This document shows positions 11,596 to 22,495 of a DNA stretch of 64,000 bases, piece after piece. Source of the stretch: Patellaria atrata CBS 101060 (lineage: Eukaryota > Ascomycota > Dothideomycetes > Patellariales > Patellariaceae). Where the stretch lies: assembly GCA_010093705.1 (NCBI GenBank), contig MU006093.1:1048849-1112848 (forward strand), read 5' to 3'. The position numbers and the translations under genes were made by a program. How positions within the stretch are numbered: position 1 is the first letter of the stretch; each line of letters opens with the position of its first letter. The notes under the pieces are model-generated. The model was given only the letters and a program-made list of their open reading frames with translations, ran no database searches and was not told the origin of the DNA.

Positions 11596-12900
11596 ATGCA
11601 CCCCTTTAGACCGCCTATTTCGAATATATGGGGAGGTAGAGGAACTAAGCACGTTGACTTCGGTCCTGATGAGGTGATACCTCTCCAGAAAGGACGGTTC
11701 CTAGGCCATGGCGTTAACGGAGGAGTCTATGAAACTTACCACAACGGAATCGCTCTTGCTTGGAAGACAAAGTACTGCAGGACAAGTTCAGCTGCGGTAA
11801 ATGCACAAAAAGAGATCCAAGTACTCAAAAAGCTAAAACACCATCATATTGTCAGTTTAGTCGGCACATATACCCATCGACAATTCCTTGGTTTACTACT
11901 ATGGCCGGTAGCTGCTTGTGACCTCGGCGTTTTGCTTGAGGATATAGACAAAGTATTGGACCCAATGTATTTTCAACGACGACCTGATACCTTAGAAAAC
12001 GAAAGGCGAGACAGAATCAGAGACCTCGGTTTCTCTGTGTTGGGTCTCTCTCTGACGTCGAATAAGGAGGATCTAAGGAAACGTATGCTTCGGAGTTTTG
12101 GGTGTCTTACGAGCGCAATTGCCTATTTGCATAAAGAACGTATAAGACATAAAGATCTAAAGCCTTCAAATGTCCTGTTTTCCGAAACCGGGGTATGGAT
12201 AACGGACTTCGATGTCTCAACTGATTTCTCTATCTTGAGTGTTAGCGCTACGGAGAATGGAGAGAGAGGGACAGCCAAATACTTTGCTCCTGAGGTTGCA
12301 GCATATGAACCTAGCGGGCGTTCCGCCGATGTCTTCTCTTTGGGTTGTATGTTCTTAGAGATGACGGTAGCACTATCATTTAGTTGTTCCCTGGAGGACC
12401 TGATACAGCTTCGTCCGAAGCGCGACCGTTCTTATCAAGCAAATATCGATAGGCTCGAAGCTTGGCTAGAGCTGGGTGATCAATTGTTTCCTGGAGAGCC
12501 GCGTCTATCCAGAGAGATAATGCGAATGCTAGATATTGATCCGACAAAGCGTCCGACCGCAGACGAAGTACTTGACCACCTCATAGAGATCGGCCTTCTA
12601 CTAACAATCGATCGTGATCCATCTACCTTATGCGGACCTTGCTGCGTCAAGCCCGCATTCTCATCTCTGTCAAAAGAGAACAGTCTAAAAGAGATTTTCG
12701 CAAATCAACAGAAACAGAGGGTTACTACGGCACCAACGCGAGAAAACCAGCTATCTAATTCTAAAGAAATGAAGGAGAAGGTTGTGGTGGAAACATACCC
12801 AATTCTAGACGACGTGCAATCGCGCATATCGCGCATGCAAAAGGAAAAGCAATTCGCCGTTGCAGTACGACACTCAGCCAGCGTGGGGCCTGTCATATAA
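11596..12900 (+). CDS. Divergent fungal serine/threonine protein kinase, 434 aa, DFD instead of DFG
   Basis: Single-exon kinase-domain protein. The glycine loop is GHGVNGGVYE (about 37-45). The ATP-anchoring lysine is K57 (AWKTK), with E73 in the alpha-C helix. The catalytic loop is HKDLKPSNVLF (185-195), keeping D187 and N192. The metal-binding motif reads DFD (204-206), so the usual Gly is Asp. The APE motif (231-233) and the D245 of subdomain IX (SADVFSLG) are present. A long insert (about 120-165) separates the hinge from the catalytic loop. The C-terminal 90 residues are polar and probably disordered. The HKD and FAPEVA motifs resemble the many solitary kinases of filamentous ascomycetes. 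The kept Lys/Asp/Asn suggest it may be active, but the DFD change leaves this open. Substrate unknown. Confidence 0.85.
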   Translation: MHPFRPPISNIWGGRGTKHVDFGPDEVIPLQKGRFLGHGVNGGVYETYHNGIALAWKTKYCRTSSAAVNAQKEIQVLKKLKHHHIVSLVGTYTHRQFLGLLLWPVAACDLGVLLEDIDKVLDPMYFQRRPDTLENERRDRIRDLGFSVLGLSLTSNKEDLRKRMLRSFGCLTSAIAYLHKERIRHKDLKPSNVLFSETGVWITDFDVSTDFSILSVSATENGERGTAKYFAPEVAAYEPSGRSADVFSLGCMFLEMTVALSFSCSLEDLIQLRPKRDRSYQANIDRLEAWLELGDQLFPGEPRLSREIMRMLDIDPTKRPTADEVLDHLIEIGLLLTIDRDPSTLCGPCCVKPAFSSLSKENSLKEIFANQQKQRVTTAPTRENQLSNSKEMKEKVVVETYPILDDVQSRISRMQKEKQFAVAVRHSASVGPVI

Positions 12901-14041
12901 ACACTCAGGGAGAATGGATCAAAACATCGGATTGTGTGCAGATTGCTAGACTCGAAAGGATTCCAGGCCTGAGTGGGAACCGGGACTGACTTGCGATCTG
13001 AAAACGGGTTTGATGTTGTCAATGCAACTGCTCGTCGACTCTTCCCCCTGAAAGATCTAATTATCAAATTCAGTGGTAATTCATTCAGATGATGAGGAGA
13101 TGGGAAGATCTGCACGAGTCTTTCACACCCACCGTTCGACCTATACCGCAAGATACGACACAAAAGGGCAACTGCATGACACTTCTGCACTTCATCCCGA
13201 GGAGCGCAGCTAACGAAGAAGAAACAAAGGCCAGCCTAGACTAAATTCTATCGTGCATTTCAGCCCGCATTTCTGAATGCACTGCGGGTGTACCCGACCG
13301 TGCCGGTAGAAAGCCGAAGGCATCTCTAGCGTCCGGATAGCCCCATATTTATGCTCATCGTGCTTGCCGTGAGGGGAGGCATTTATACGGCATTGGAAGA
13401 TTCTGGGACCGATACCCATGCCCAATTGATTATCTAGACATCCCTTAGCATGGCTATCATTGCTTACTCTGTACTTGCGTTAAAAGCTGCTTTGACGTGA
13501 TAGTACATGATATGGAGATTCTCGGAATGCTCGAAGTTGATATGGTACCGCTAAATGTACGGAGTATCGCGAGTGTACACCCCTTCGGTAATGTCCAGTC
13601 TGCGCCTGTTAATGGTGGAGGGAAAATGGAGATTGATTCCTAGTTAACTGACGATTACTCTCCGCTTGATAAAGATGGACCTGTGTATTCCCGATTTGGA
13701 TGTTTGCGGAAGTTCTATAGTTTGCATAGCTCAGGCGTTCGTACGGTTGTAAGTCATTTGGACGGTTCACCCTATTTGTATGGTGCGGTCGGAGACGCTT
13801 TACACCTTTGCTGCACAGTCTGCCCAGGGGGCGCAACGGATAGGAAAAGCCTACAAGAAAAGTCTATTTTACAATAGCTGCGTAAAAGTAATATATGAGA
13901 AAATGAATTAGGGTATCGAACAAGCACTTCCCTGAAGCAGAACCAAGCCTCCGTAGACAGTTGCGATTGCACACATTTTTTTTAACGCCAATAATATACC
14001 ACACCATTCCCCCATGCGTTTTCTTATATGTGTTTGAAACT
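12901..14041. other. Convergent intergenic region
   Basis: This region lies between the 3' ends of the kinase gene (+) and the ABP2-like gene (-). Both 3' UTRs should lie here. Several short open stretches on both strands have no family resemblance, and I support no gene. Confidence 0.45.
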
Positions 14042-16865
14042 CTACAAGACCGCATCCAACACCTTCTCCCTCATCTTAAGAACCTCCTCTTCCATCTTCC
14101 TCAACTCTTGCTTCGCCCTCTCATACTTCTCCCTCCAATCCCCCTTATCCTCATTCTTCATCTTCTCCCCACTCACCTCCACCCCATCCGTAACAACAAT
14201 CCCCCTGACCACAAACTCCCCCGCGACACTCCCACACAACAACCCCCAGCTGACGTCAAAGCTCTCTTTCACCTCCCCTTCCGGGATCTCCTCATCCTCA
14301 TCGATCGGGCTCTCATACCCATCCCCGGAGACCCTGAACCGGCGGCAGACCACTTTTTTCATTCCGCCCACGGGACCTCCGTTGCCGAGTCCGACTTGCT
14401 GACCTAGACCGAGCCAGCTCGCGTTGGAGATTCTCTTTGAGTCTTCGCTGATTTGGTCACTAGCTTCATTTTGCGCGGAGGGGCGTAGCTGCCGAAGAAC
14501 TGCGTCGGCGAGCCCCTTGGCTTCGGAACCGCGTAGCCGCTTGCGACCTACGATATCGGCGCGTAGGAGGTCGGCTGCGAGAGCGCGCTTGAGCGACTCA
14601 TGTGAGACATGCGGCAGCGATAGAGTAGTTTGATCCTTTCCCGATGCATTCGCGGAACCATGTGATTGAGGAACATGCGGCGGATTTGAGGGGAACGTAG
14701 AAACCGGTGTCTGCTGCTGTAACCGCCGAGGCTGTGGTTTAGGAAGGATAGGCGGAAACCCGTCATGCTCTGCATCTGAGTCTTCAAAGAAGTTTGGGCT
14801 ACTGCGGCGAGAGGCACCGGAATCGAAGGCCGAGGGAGCCAATTGCCCTGATTGAGGATTGGTCTCACCATTAACAAGGACTGTGGGCGTGATAAGGTGA
14901 ACCGGGCCACCAACATGCTGGGGGACCTGGAGCTGCAGCCCTGGACGACCAGATGGAGGATTTGTGGGTGTCTGAGAGGTAGCAGACTGCGGGACTGCTG
15001 ACTGCGATTGTGAGGCCGGAGGTGGGGGTGGTTCAGGTGGGAAACGAAATATCTGATTCTCCTGTGGAGCGAGGCTAGATTCGGATTGAGCGCGAATGTG
15101 TGATGGCGTTGGAGTCGGAGTAGTCTTTCCGAGATCGATGGTTGGTCCTTCTTTCGTTTTCGGGTTTGCCGGAAACGTCACATACGGTCCGTCCCGAACC
15201 GAGCGATTGCTCGGAGGACGACCACGAAGTTTTCCATTGGTTGTGCTACTGTTACTAGGCCATGCGGATGATACTGCAGGTCCATGACGACGTCTTGAGC
15301 GAACCTTGGAAGCACCGGGTGTTATCGCCGATTGCGGCTCATCAAATGCAGAATCCGCATGGTGCCCACTAATTGGTGTCACAGCAGAAAGAGGGTGCGG
15401 AGTTGATGGAAGATCATGGCTAGCCAAACGCCATCGGATATGTTGGCCAGCATTTACAGCCGAGTGCGGTGCTAATCCTTTGTTCGGAGCCGTATTCGGT
15501 CCCATGTTGGCCGCAGCAGCCCAGGGATCGTGGGAGACGAAGTCATCGGGATGCGCGCTCATCGGGTACGCACTACCTGGATATGCAGACTGCGGGTGAT
15601 CAATATGTCCCGAGTTACTAAATGCTAATGCAGTATCGAGGTGCGGTCGCTTCGGGTCCGGGGTCACTGCTCTGTCGAACTCATCATCTTCTTCGGCCTT
15701 TCGACGGCCACGCTTCGGGCGGAACCTTGGGTCTAAGGCACGTATTGCCAGATCTTCCTCGAGAGATACACCATCGCGACCATTCTCAGGATACGGCGCA
15801 TGAAGCGGAGGTATTTGTAGGTAATATTGATGTTGCTTGCCTAGCAGGAACTCAAAGAAAGCATCAATGTGCATAGCACGCATCCAACGCTGTTGAAATC
15901 AGTATTATAATTTCATTCGCTAATCGTCTAGAAGATGTATTCGAATGGATAGAAGGGGTTGAAATAATCAGAAAACCCGTCACGCTCTTTAGAATACCCT
16001 AAGATTCATGCTTAATTTTACTGTGCAAAAGAGAGTAATTATAATCTTGCAAAACTGCACACTCGAAGCATACAGAAGACTTCATTCCCAAGCAGACTGA
16101 GGGGAAAAGGATAAGGTTCATCAACATGTAAGCTTGAGCGAAGCTTAGAAGCCTTAGAATAAATGAACAGAGATGTACATAAGAACAAGTCTAGCTTACC
16201 TTCAGACGAACAGAGTACTGTTGAACTTTCTGCGTACTCTGCCCTTTATCCGTCGCGGGTGGCTCAACCCCCAGATCTAATGCCAACTGTGTCCATGTCT
16301 TAATCTCCTTTTGATCGAGTTTCCGTATCAGCTCAAACAGATGCCATGTACTAAAGCTCTTGCCATCGCTCTTTGGAGGTGTTCGAAAATTCTTTATCAG
16401 CTCTGTCGAATCAGTATCGGCTGCCAGAGTTGGATTGCAATACAGAATGAATGTGGAATAAGCATCGTCAAGGGTATTATCGGATACATCTCGAGATGGA
16501 AGGTTACGATCAGACGGTACGAAACTAGTCAGAACTTGTTTCTGTTGGTTTGGAGAGACACCAGAAAACCGAGGTGATGCGTTATGGGAGGGTGTGGAAG
16601 GGGTTATAGAACTACGAATATCGCCATAATATGGATGAGGCACATGCTGGGGATTGATGGTGCTGTTCTCATGGTGCATATGCGGTGAGCCGGAAGGGTG
16701 TACAGATAGCTGGCCGCGTCCATTCTGCGATGGCGCTTCAAGATTCGGATCTATCGCGGGCATCGCTGGATGTCGAAAAGGTGAGAATACAGGACTACCG
16801 GAGCCTTGATTGTGATTAAAATGATGATGGCCATGCGGCCCTAAGTCGCCAGGGCCGAAGTCCAT
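14042..16865 (-). CDS. abp2: ARS-binding protein 2 (Abp2) family protein, two exons, 837 aa
   Basis: Exons are 16865-16200 and 15889-14042, joined in phase 0 across a 310-nt intron. The Abp2 domain spans the junction, about residues 135-270. It begins AYSTFILYCNPTLAADTDSTE, continues through PPKSDGKSFSTWHLFELIRK and TWTQLALDLGVEPP, and after the splice reads RWMRAMHIDAFFEFLLG. In fission yeast Abp2 binds AT-rich replication origins (ARS) in the nucleus; a replication-origin role here is by homology only. Residues 1-120 are His/Pro/Ser-rich. The long C-terminus (about 300-800) is low-complexity, Pro/Ser/Gln-rich, with a basic GRRKAE patch. The extreme C-terminus (EKYERAKQELRKMEEEVLKMREK) is a probable coiled coil that may mediate dimerisation. 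The intron is far longer than others in the window. Confidence 0.8.
15890..16199 (-). other. Unusually long (310 nt) intron of the Abp2-family gene
   Basis: The donor is GTAAGC and the acceptor is AACAG. Joining the flanks gives VRLKRWMRAM, as expected inside the conserved domain. Most other introns in this window are 45-110 nt. I see no open frame or RNA structure inside it. Confidence 0.7.
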
Positions 16866-18107
16866 AGCTGTATTTGATGTAGTCCCGCTACTGTTATTGC
16901 CCGAGGATCCTCGACCAGCGATCTTAAGTACGATACATGAACATATCCAACATGACGGAGTCTATCGACTTTTCTTCGTCCAATATCTGCTTCCGCAACG
17001 TGGTAATTCCCTTAAGTTATTCTTAGGGTCAGTCGCACAAGAGAGTCGGGGGGCTGTGCGATGATCGATGAAGGGCAGCTTATCGCGCAGAGCGCGTGCT
17101 GCGCGAGAGGCCTCTGGTTGAGGCGGAAACCAGCAGTGGAGTGTGTTTGTATCAATATAGTGAATGTACTGATCACCCAGCTTGAGCTTGCGGTTGAAGC
17201 CCGGACTATTTGGTGCGTTTTATGGTCGTAAAAAGGTAAGGTGTTAATCCGACAGTCCTTGGTCGTTGCTTGTTGAGGAATTTTGATGGTTAAGGTGCCC
17301 TTTACGGCTTGAGAAATGGTCATTAATTAGGGCCAACTTGGGGCCAAGGGGGCTATTTGGGTAAATACGGACTGATAAAAGTGACCAGCGCCTTCATTGG
17401 TGGGACTGGATCTCAGCATCGCATTCGATAATTTTCTCCTAACCTATATTTTACTGTACTACTATACTGTAAAAGGTAAGCAATTCGTTTCAGATTGATT
17501 GTTATCAGTTGGTGGGATTTAGCAGAGTTTGCAGAAAGTACAGCATGAGTAATTTCGTTATTATACACAACAAACGGAACAAATGAAGTAACTAGTTAAG
17601 CAATTAGACTGGATACTCCCGATGTCCGGAAGTCCTTCATGATATCTATGTTAAACAAGTTTAACCTAACTTACTAGTACGGGTTAGTGTTTCATTTTAG
17701 AAGGGTTTGGTATTTTCCTGCTTGACTGTAGGTTCAAGTCAAGTATCAAGATATCATACATTATCGAATTGAATTTACAGAGATGTAAGCCGGAAACAAA
17801 GATGGTAAGAAGCTGATGACATCCACTGGTTTTGTAGAATGAGCCAACAGATATCATATCCATTCCACTGCAATAGAAAGAACGGATAAGCCACTCCGGA
17901 CGTAATAAACTAGAAGAAAACCGAATGTGCAACCAACTCCATCAGTGAAGATTCATAACGCGGACGCTCCTATCCGTCATCAAATGTAAATATAAAAGAT
18001 AAGGCAGTCTTTCCCACATGACCAGTGTGCGGTAAGGGAATCCGACTGGAGAAGGTCTTTGAAAATGTTGTACAACTGGCCATTTCGAGCTCCTATAATT
18101 CGAAGCT
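16866..18107. other. Intergenic region upstream of the Abp2-family gene
   Basis: It holds the promoter of the Abp2-family gene and the 3' flank of the single-pass membrane protein gene. The second half is AT-rich. No gene is supported. Confidence 0.45.
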
Positions 18108-18632
18108 TTATGAGAATCGTTGTTCCTTTTCTTTCAATCCTCCAATGCGATCTAAATCAAGCGAGTGGAATCGGTCGGCATCGCTCTGTTGGTACGATGG
18201 TAGATCCTCCTTTAATGGTTCCAGACCAACACCGTGCTCGCCCACGCGGACCACAACAACTCTACCGGATTGACGTTTCCCTGACTCATCGACTTCTTCT
18301 GGGAAGGTGATACGGATTTCCGGAATAGGGCTTGGCGGTGGACTGGATGAATCATCGAGCAACTGCTGCTTCTCTTGTCGGACGTAGATAGAAGTTGAGC
18401 GTTTCCCATTGGTGTGAATCGTTAGGCGATGATGGTTCCCAGCTTTTCCTTCGTACAAAGGGAGCGTATCCACCCTCTTTCTTTGTCTCCGTATCCTACG
18501 GAGAGCGATGAGCCCCCCGATGAGCAGAATCGCAGCAAATCCGAGAACCAGGAGGGTGATTAACAAATTTGCGATTGTGCTATCCATGTGCGAATCGGCA
18601 CTCCGTGCGACAAAAGAATGAATGGCGTCCAT
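18108..18632 (-). CDS. Single-pass membrane protein of unknown function, 174 aa
   Basis: Single-exon gene. Residues 1-20 are polar. One strong transmembrane segment (about 22-43, LLITLLVLGFAAILLIGGLIAL) is followed at once by the basic stop-transfer run RRIRRQRKR, which predicts a cytosolic C-terminus. The tail carries a Pro/Ser stretch (DDSSSPPPSP), a beta-rich block (SGRVVVVRVGEHGVGLEPL) and a PSYQQSDADRFHSL segment; similar short PxY-like tails occur in fungal membrane adaptors. No cleavable signal peptide is obvious. No family name can be given. The gene borders the large gene-poor region on its 5' side. Confidence 0.7.
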   Translation of the reverse strand: MDAIHSFVARSADSHMDSTIANLLITLLVLGFAAILLIGGLIALRRIRRQRKRVDTLPLYEGKAGNHHRLTIHTNGKRSTSIYVRQEKQQLLDDSSSPPPSPIPEIRITFPEEVDESGKRQSGRVVVVRVGEHGVGLEPLKEDLPSYQQSDADRFHSLDLDRIGGLKEKEQRFS

Positions 18633-21600
18633 GACGAATGTAGAGAGATTTGCAAATGCTTTTTCTGGTATTCGAAAGGGTGATTACGCGGTTAGTCTAA
18701 TAGCATGGTATTAGTTCAAGTATAATGCGATCAATTGCGATGTTGATTTTGATTTTTCCGTCATCGACGTTCGTGCATGTACTACCAATGCGGGTGGAAA
18801 AAACGGGCATTCCTTACCACTTGTAAGCACAATCACAAATCACGCGGAATGTAGTGTATAAATGAAGGGTGCAGGTCTCGAGGTTCTAAAAAGAGCGACT
18901 TGCAGACAGACAGCTGAATGAGTGAAGCTGAATGTTGCTTTGAACGAGAGTAACGAAAGGAAGAGGAATGAGGGGATAGAGATAGGTCGTAAGGTAGGTT
19001 GGTAAGGAGAAAAAGCCGTTGAGATGGGCGAGTATGTAGGCGGTTTTGGCGGCTTGAGCTTCCCGTTCAGTTGCCATTGTCGCCTTAGGTAAGCCATCGA
19101 ATAATTTTAGCGCTCCAGAAGCGCCAAGAGCAACGAATCTTACTTTGTTCCTGGTCTACCCAATCAGAAGACTCCAGTGACTCCACCTTTGGCATCCTAT
19201 CGTGAACCCAATATGTACGCGCTGCACGTAATCTATTTATGAGCAACCATCAAAGCCGGATCATTAGCTTCTTTGCGCCATCTCAACCTTTTCGTCTTTA
19301 CAGCTCCCGCTGGCCTCTCAATCTCGCCACCTACTTCAGCAGTAAGAAGTCCGTTTATCCTCTAGGTTTTAGAGAAGAAAGTCCCAGGGGTATAAAAGTC
19401 ACGGTTCGAGACTCAAGAACATCTCTGGGTCGAGAAAGACATTTGATCGCAAGCTTCTGGGAGTTGCGGCATCTCATTTATATATCTCCCAAGGCACATG
19501 CCCAGCTGAAGCATTGTCGGGTATCGTTGGGGTTGTGAGGTCGCTTTAAGCTTATGGCGCCATGATGCTGATGAAGCGTCAATCGTTTCGCCGGATATAC
19601 ACTTTTGCTGGATAATCTTTAGCATCAATGGACTAACGTAAAGCTCACAATAGATCTCAATCTTGTCATAATGCAGATATTCCGGCCTTCAAACTGCTCC
19701 CGTATGATTGATGTTTATAACTGTCCGGATATTAAAAGGAAAGTGGGTTATCCGAGGTCCCTTTATGCATTGCTAAAGAGCATACACCGGGAAGTATTAC
19801 AACAGGTTGGGTATGAGATCGACAACAAAGCGGAAGAGAAAGCTTGATCTAAAGTCAAGTTTTGAGAGACTGAGCTACGAGGATGTTGGAACTCCGGGCT
19901 TTCCTATGGTTGTACAACTACCTAGATCCCTTGGATACGTTCTGGTGGGCATGTGAGCAGTATTGAGAGAGAAAGAGCCAGGACGAGCTCACTAAGGGGC
20001 CCTTCAAGGATGATCGACCAGATTTTACCAAAGGATCAATTGGTATTTGGCTCCACGTAGGCATGATTACGGAAACTGGAGTCTCAATAACCACCAAGTG
20101 AATCGCAAGAACGTTGATCTTTGTTCATGGTATCGTATCGCTAAACCATTCCGCCTTCTCGTCTGAAGCCAATAGACGAGTTTAACGTGGAGGCGGGACG
20201 CAGTGTTGCAGATATGTCAAAACTATGTCAGTAGCTGTGGAGTTATAGTCGGAGTTGCCTTGAGCAAGGCAAATCGATTGGAAAAAGATTCTACACATCC
20301 CCTCCGGCTCTGGCATTGGCACACCCGGTAAGATGCAACTTGAGGAGTGGCTTACGTTACCGGCTTGAGCAGACATGCTTTGGGTTGAGTTGCGGGCTAT
20401 TTGAAATGGCATATTTACTGGAGGGTCTCCGTCGTACGAAACACTATAATCAAGTTTAGCACACCCAACGAACAGGATAACGAGGCTATTTCAGTCTGTC
20501 TATGAGGCGAGACGAGAAGGCGCTATCGGCGGTGACTGCTGAGTTTACTTTGCTAAAGGTGCTTTCATTGGCGTCTACAGTGCGTGCTTTCAAGAAGTTC
20601 TGCAGAGAAGTGGACGCAGGTAGGCCACTTGCAGAACTGCTCAGCAAATCACCAGAATGTCATAGCGGTCAGGACGACGGGTGGACTTGTGAGTAACATG
20701 GAAACACCAGATAGGCTACGAGCAAACAGTAGATGGGGCTCTTGTGAGCCATTGCATTGCATTCTCTTTGGCAGACAAACTGAGTATGACAGGATGTGCG
20801 TGCAATTGTTGTCTTGGACTTGAGAGCACCTGTGCATCGAGCAGATCAAGCAACGGCCGATGTTGAACGTCGGCCAACCTAGTACCGGGCCACAGTCTCA
20901 CACAATATGGCATAAGTAAAGCGGACTCCAGGACTAGGTTGAGCGAGCATCCCAGACGCTGTGAAACACGTCCGGTAGCCTGATGGAGAAGACAACATCC
21001 CGCTCTTTTTTCTTTGTGCGAAAATGTAACACTGATAACCGTCTCAAATCCAACACATTGCCGACTCCGGTTGAAAGTGAAGGGAGGGGTTTACTTGTTA
21101 GAACTAGGGCTCAAATTCCCCTTCGTTCCGATTCTTTAGGTAGGTAGCTTTTCCCTTACCTCGCCCCGATTGTATGGGGGAATAGGCAGATGCGATTGAA
21201 AATTGGCGAAGTGACAAGCTCCCCGTCCGACATAATTTTAGCCAGGAATTCTAGGTAGCCAGACGTGTCAATACGGGTCCACTACTTGTGGTCCTTGCTG
21301 CAAGATGCATGCAAAGCTTTTATTAGAGGAGGGAGAAGTTGAAGTTATTGTAGTTTGCTTCTTATCCTGAGCTAGGTTGAAATAGAATTTTCGCATATTT
21401 TTATGATCGGGATCTCTGGCGATCGACGGGGTTTAGTTTGATGGTTTAAGGTAAGGTGAGGTAGGTAAGCAACGGTAAAAAGGGCAGAGTACGGGGCCTG
21501 AGGGGTGGGTTAAGGTAAGGTATGAGGTGGGTGCGGGACTTAGGTTGGTCTTGTGTCTCTACCTAACTAAACGGTAATTGTTGTACCTAGAACTCTCCAT

Positions 21601-22278
21601 GGGCTCCTTCTTCTCACCCACGCTTTGCTTGTCACGGCTTTGCCCCAGACCAAACAGAAAGGGAAAAGGACGCTAAAAGTTGGGACATCCCGCTAAGTAA
21701 GTGGCTTCAGCGGTTCAGCCTTAGCCAGAACTGCCCACAGTCAAGGGCCTAAGAAACTTTCCCTGAGATTCCTACAACGCAAGAAAAGACAAAGGCCAAA
21801 CTGTCATCGCGCTCAAATTCTGAAGAGAAGAACAGGAAAGATTAAACCACCCGACGATTCTGGACGAAGAACCAACAGCCGTACTTGGACGCGATCCCCT
21901 TGTATTATCCTCATATATCACCCAGCATTCCACCATTACCTCCTCCGCACGATCCCTTGCGTCTTAGGCTTCCCCTTCGACCACGTCTTTTCGCTCCTTG
22001 GACAGTCTTTTGATATACTGATGATCTCGCCGACCGACGCGCGACGGATCCGCTTTGAGTTTGGTATGCACCGCGGATACACCTTTTGACCGCGAGGAGT
22101 TATCAGACATATAAGGGGTGCGGGAAAGCGACCTGTCATATCAGGAACGCTGCTCCCCCCGCGAACCTCCCCTTCCCACCTCACCTTCCTTGTACCCCTC
22201 CGACTACTTTCTTGTATATGCGCCTCTCTCGTTCATACTCCTCATCTCCAAAATAGTTCTTGACTAACTACATACACG
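18633..22278. other. 3.6-kb gene-poor region
   Basis: I see no supportable gene. A 63-codon minus-strand frame (19077-18886) with an ATG and a good-looking first half is the only candidate, reported separately. At 21430-21540 the sequence is rich in GGTAAGG/GTAGGTAAG words. The final 400 bases are CT-rich and probably contain the promoter and leader of the Pumilio gene. No transposon terminal repeats were noticed by eye. Confidence 0.45.
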
Positions 22279-22361
22279 GTGAGTCTACCTGTTCAGTACA
22301 GTACCCTGTACTATGAAGATCTCTGTGTTTGCTTGAATGCTGACGCCTGACCTTTTCTCAG
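22279..22361 (+). other. Probable 5' UTR intron of the Pumilio gene
   Basis: A GTGAGT donor and a CCTTTTCTCAG acceptor with an upstream CTGAC-type branch site bound 83 nt. They lie 135 bases before the start codon. Splicing here is inferred from consensus only. Confidence 0.5.
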
Positions 22362-22495
22362 CTCCAACAATTCATAGCATTTTGCAAATTCGCCATATAA
22401 CACATTTTGTCTACTGTATTACTACTAGCATCAGCGCGCGTGTGTAATCGTAGTCTACCACCCGTACGAGCTTCCTGCGCCGATCAGCTTCAAAT

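Noticed and set aside
13961-14407. 148-codon Leu/Pro-rich plus-strand frame
   Set aside because: It lies antisense to the 3' end of the Abp2-family gene and is explained by its low-complexity codons.
20182-20912. Several 60-80-codon frames on both strands, considered as small secreted proteins
   Set aside because: No signal peptide, no paired cysteines in a regular pattern, and overlapping alternatives on both strands.
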